Positions 62,873 to 64,000 of a stretch of 64,000 nucleotides of DNA are shown here, one piece after another. The DNA lies in assembly GCF_007830055.1 (NCBI RefSeq), contig NZ_VLLE01000002.1:1065953-1129952 (forward strand), given 5' to 3'. The DNA is from Lacibacter cauensis. GTDB lineage: Bacteria > Bacteroidota > Bacteroidia > Chitinophagales > Chitinophagaceae. The stretch's first letter is position 1; each line of letters opens with the position of its first letter. The notes beneath the pieces were generated by a model. It saw only the letters and a program-made list of their open reading frames with translations. It was not told where the DNA came from and did not search any database. Both the position numbers and the translations under genes were made by a program.

Positions 62873-63927
62873 CAGAGATTTAATTGAAGATTTGTTATAA
62901 AAAAATGATTTGTTTTAGTAATTGTAAAACTATTCTTTACCGGGTAAAGTAATTCAAGCTGGCGTTTCAGATTTTGCAATCCGATACCCGGCGATTCTGT
63001 TAAACAAGGATCATATAAATTTTCTGTTTTAAACGTCAGCTTATTTTTGAAACACTCCAATGACAGCTTCACATCTGTTTGTCCGGTATTTTGTTCTACG
63101 CCATGTTTAAACATATTCTCAACAATGGGCAATAAAAGCAATGGTGCTATTTGATAAGAATGGTCTGTAATGTATTCCGCTTTTAAAACCAACCTGTCGC
63201 CAAATCTTATTTTCTGTAAATCCAGGTAATTCTTAAGCAATTCGATTTCTTTTTCCATCGGAACGAATTTGTCGTTACAGCGATACAGTAAATAGTCGAG
63301 TATATGGGCCAGCTTTTCGATGCAATAAGAAGTTTGAGGCGAGTTTTGAACAGCAAGAGAATAAATATTGTTCAGTGTATTAAACAAAAAATGTGGATTT
63401 AACTGTGATTTCAAAGCGGCAAGCTCTGCTTCTTTTTTTTCATTATCCGCTTCAGCCTGTTTGCGCATCAGCAATTGCCTGTCCAGCAACAAATAAAACG
63501 TTACAAATGGAAATGCAGCTGCGATATTGCCGATGATATAATAGTGGAAAAGTATCCTGAGTTGACTTACAATTTGTAAAAGGTTTTCCTGGTTGTTGTG
63601 ATAACCGACTAGTGGTTCTACAAGATAAATCACTGCTACCCTGCTTACAACTGCAATTGCGTACAATCCTGATACCAATAGCAGAAAACCATTTACGAGT
63701 TTCGCTTTTTCAAGCAGCAGCGGTATTACAATAATGCAGATAAAATAACTGGTGGCTGCAACGCTCAGTAAATGAAAAAGCGTTTTTACAGCAGCTGCAC
63801 TTGATATCGTCGTTACAGCACCTGCATCTTCGCCAACCGAAACAAGAGGCTGTACCAGGTATATAATGTACATGACAGTCCAAAACAACAGATGCATCAA
63901 CCACTTTCTTTCACTTATAAAACGCAT
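62869..63927 (-). CDS. LytS/YpdA-type sensor histidine kinase (second pair)
   Basis: A 352-aa kinase with four membrane helices in residues 10-150 and a coiled-coil linker (MRKQAEADNEKKEAELAALK). The phospho-acceptor His lies in LNPHFLFNTLNNIYSLA near residue 178. ATP-binding motifs are LLPIVENMFKHGVEQ and GIGLQNLKRQLELLY. It forms a four-base overlap with its regulator. The family resemblance to the pair at 32244 is clear but the two are not close copies. Confidence 0.92.
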   Translation of the reverse strand: MRFISERKWLMHLLFWTVMYIIYLVQPLVSVGEDAGAVTTISSAAAVKTLFHLLSVAATSYFICIIVIPLLLEKAKLVNGFLLLVSGLYAIAVVSRVAVIYLVEPLVGYHNNQENLLQIVSQLRILFHYYIIGNIAAAFPFVTFYLLLDRQLLMRKQAEADNEKKEAELAALKSQLNPHFLFNTLNNIYSLAVQNSPQTSYCIEKLAHILDYLLYRCNDKFVPMEKEIELLKNYLDLQKIRFGDRLVLKAEYITDHSYQIAPLLLLPIVENMFKHGVEQNTGQTDVKLSLECFKNKLTFKTENLYDPCLTESPGIGLQNLKRQLELLYPVKNSFTITKTNHFFITNLQLNLC

Positions 63928-64000
63928 GTACCATTTTGTAATAAAATTAATTAAAAAACATTGCTGTTTTTAAGGAAAAAGACAAACAAGCGATGTTTTA

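Noticed and set aside
1-64000. CRISPR arrays, rRNA genes or complete prophage modules
   Set aside because: No spaced direct repeats, rRNA sequence or capsid/tail genes were seen on either strand.

Overview
The window reads as chromosomal DNA of a Bacteroidota bacterium, most likely a member of the Chitinophagaceae. Supporting signs are the LytS/LytTR two-component pairs, Rhs proteins of the Bacteroidetes type, a DUF4369-TlpA thioredoxin, a plant-DPE2-like amylomaltase, few clear Shine-Dalgarno sites, and a Bacteroidetes-style mobilisation module. I cannot name the genus.

1-10.9 kb is core metabolism. It encodes storage-polysaccharide and sugar handling: an SLC45/GPH-like sugar transporter (cut by the left edge), GlgC and GlgA in one leftward run, a divergent FucP-like sugar transporter with a ROK glucokinase, a dipeptide epimerase, a CBM20-GH77 4-alpha-glucanotransferase, and an intact tRNA-Ser(CGA).

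10.9-12.7 kb looks like a junction. A 22-base 3' end of a second tRNA-Ser gene lies on the minus strand, still followed by its own terminator. This is what remains when an element inserts into a tRNA 3' end, so I infer an island beginning just right of it. A decayed IS3-family element follows. No integrase and no matching far end are visible.

12.7-29.3 kb is one tight leftward array of twelve genes and the most interesting part of the window. It holds a MORN-like protein, three pseudopilin-like proteins (one with a beta-solenoid-like body), a GspF/PilC-type platform protein, an OmpH/Skp-like protein, a lipoprotein, a 1951-aa Rhs-like surface protein, a small helical secreted protein, and a 1442-aa Rhs protein with an unrecognised 256-residue C-terminal domain. 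Two small genes, candidate immunity factors, come last. I read this as a possible dedicated export or display system for Rhs proteins, built on a minimal pseudopilus. No ATPase, secretin or prepilin peptidase is in the window. A decayed IS21-family element lies upstream.

31-44.5 kb contains a DUF2306 membrane protein, a LytS-type kinase with its LytTR regulator, and a twelve-gene rightward operon. The operon encodes small membrane proteins, three alpha/beta hydrolases (one fused to a metallo-beta-lactamase-fold domain), a secreted UPF0303-like protein, an LRR protein, a TlpA-like thioredoxin and a second metallo-hydrolase.

44.8-54.1 kb is a mobilisation module: an excisionase-like HTH protein, a DUF234 ATPase, a type IV coupling protein, a relaxase, a MobC-like protein, a strong oriT candidate, RadC, a degenerate receiver protein, DUF932 and SSB. 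No mating-pair formation genes are present, so the element is probably mobilisable rather than self-transmissible.

54.5-64 kb holds membrane and secreted proteins, a GNAT acetyltransferase, a class C beta-lactamase-like hydrolase, an ECF sigma/anti-sigma operon, a gene broken by an in-frame TAA, and a second LytS/LytTR pair overlapping by four bases with a TTG start.
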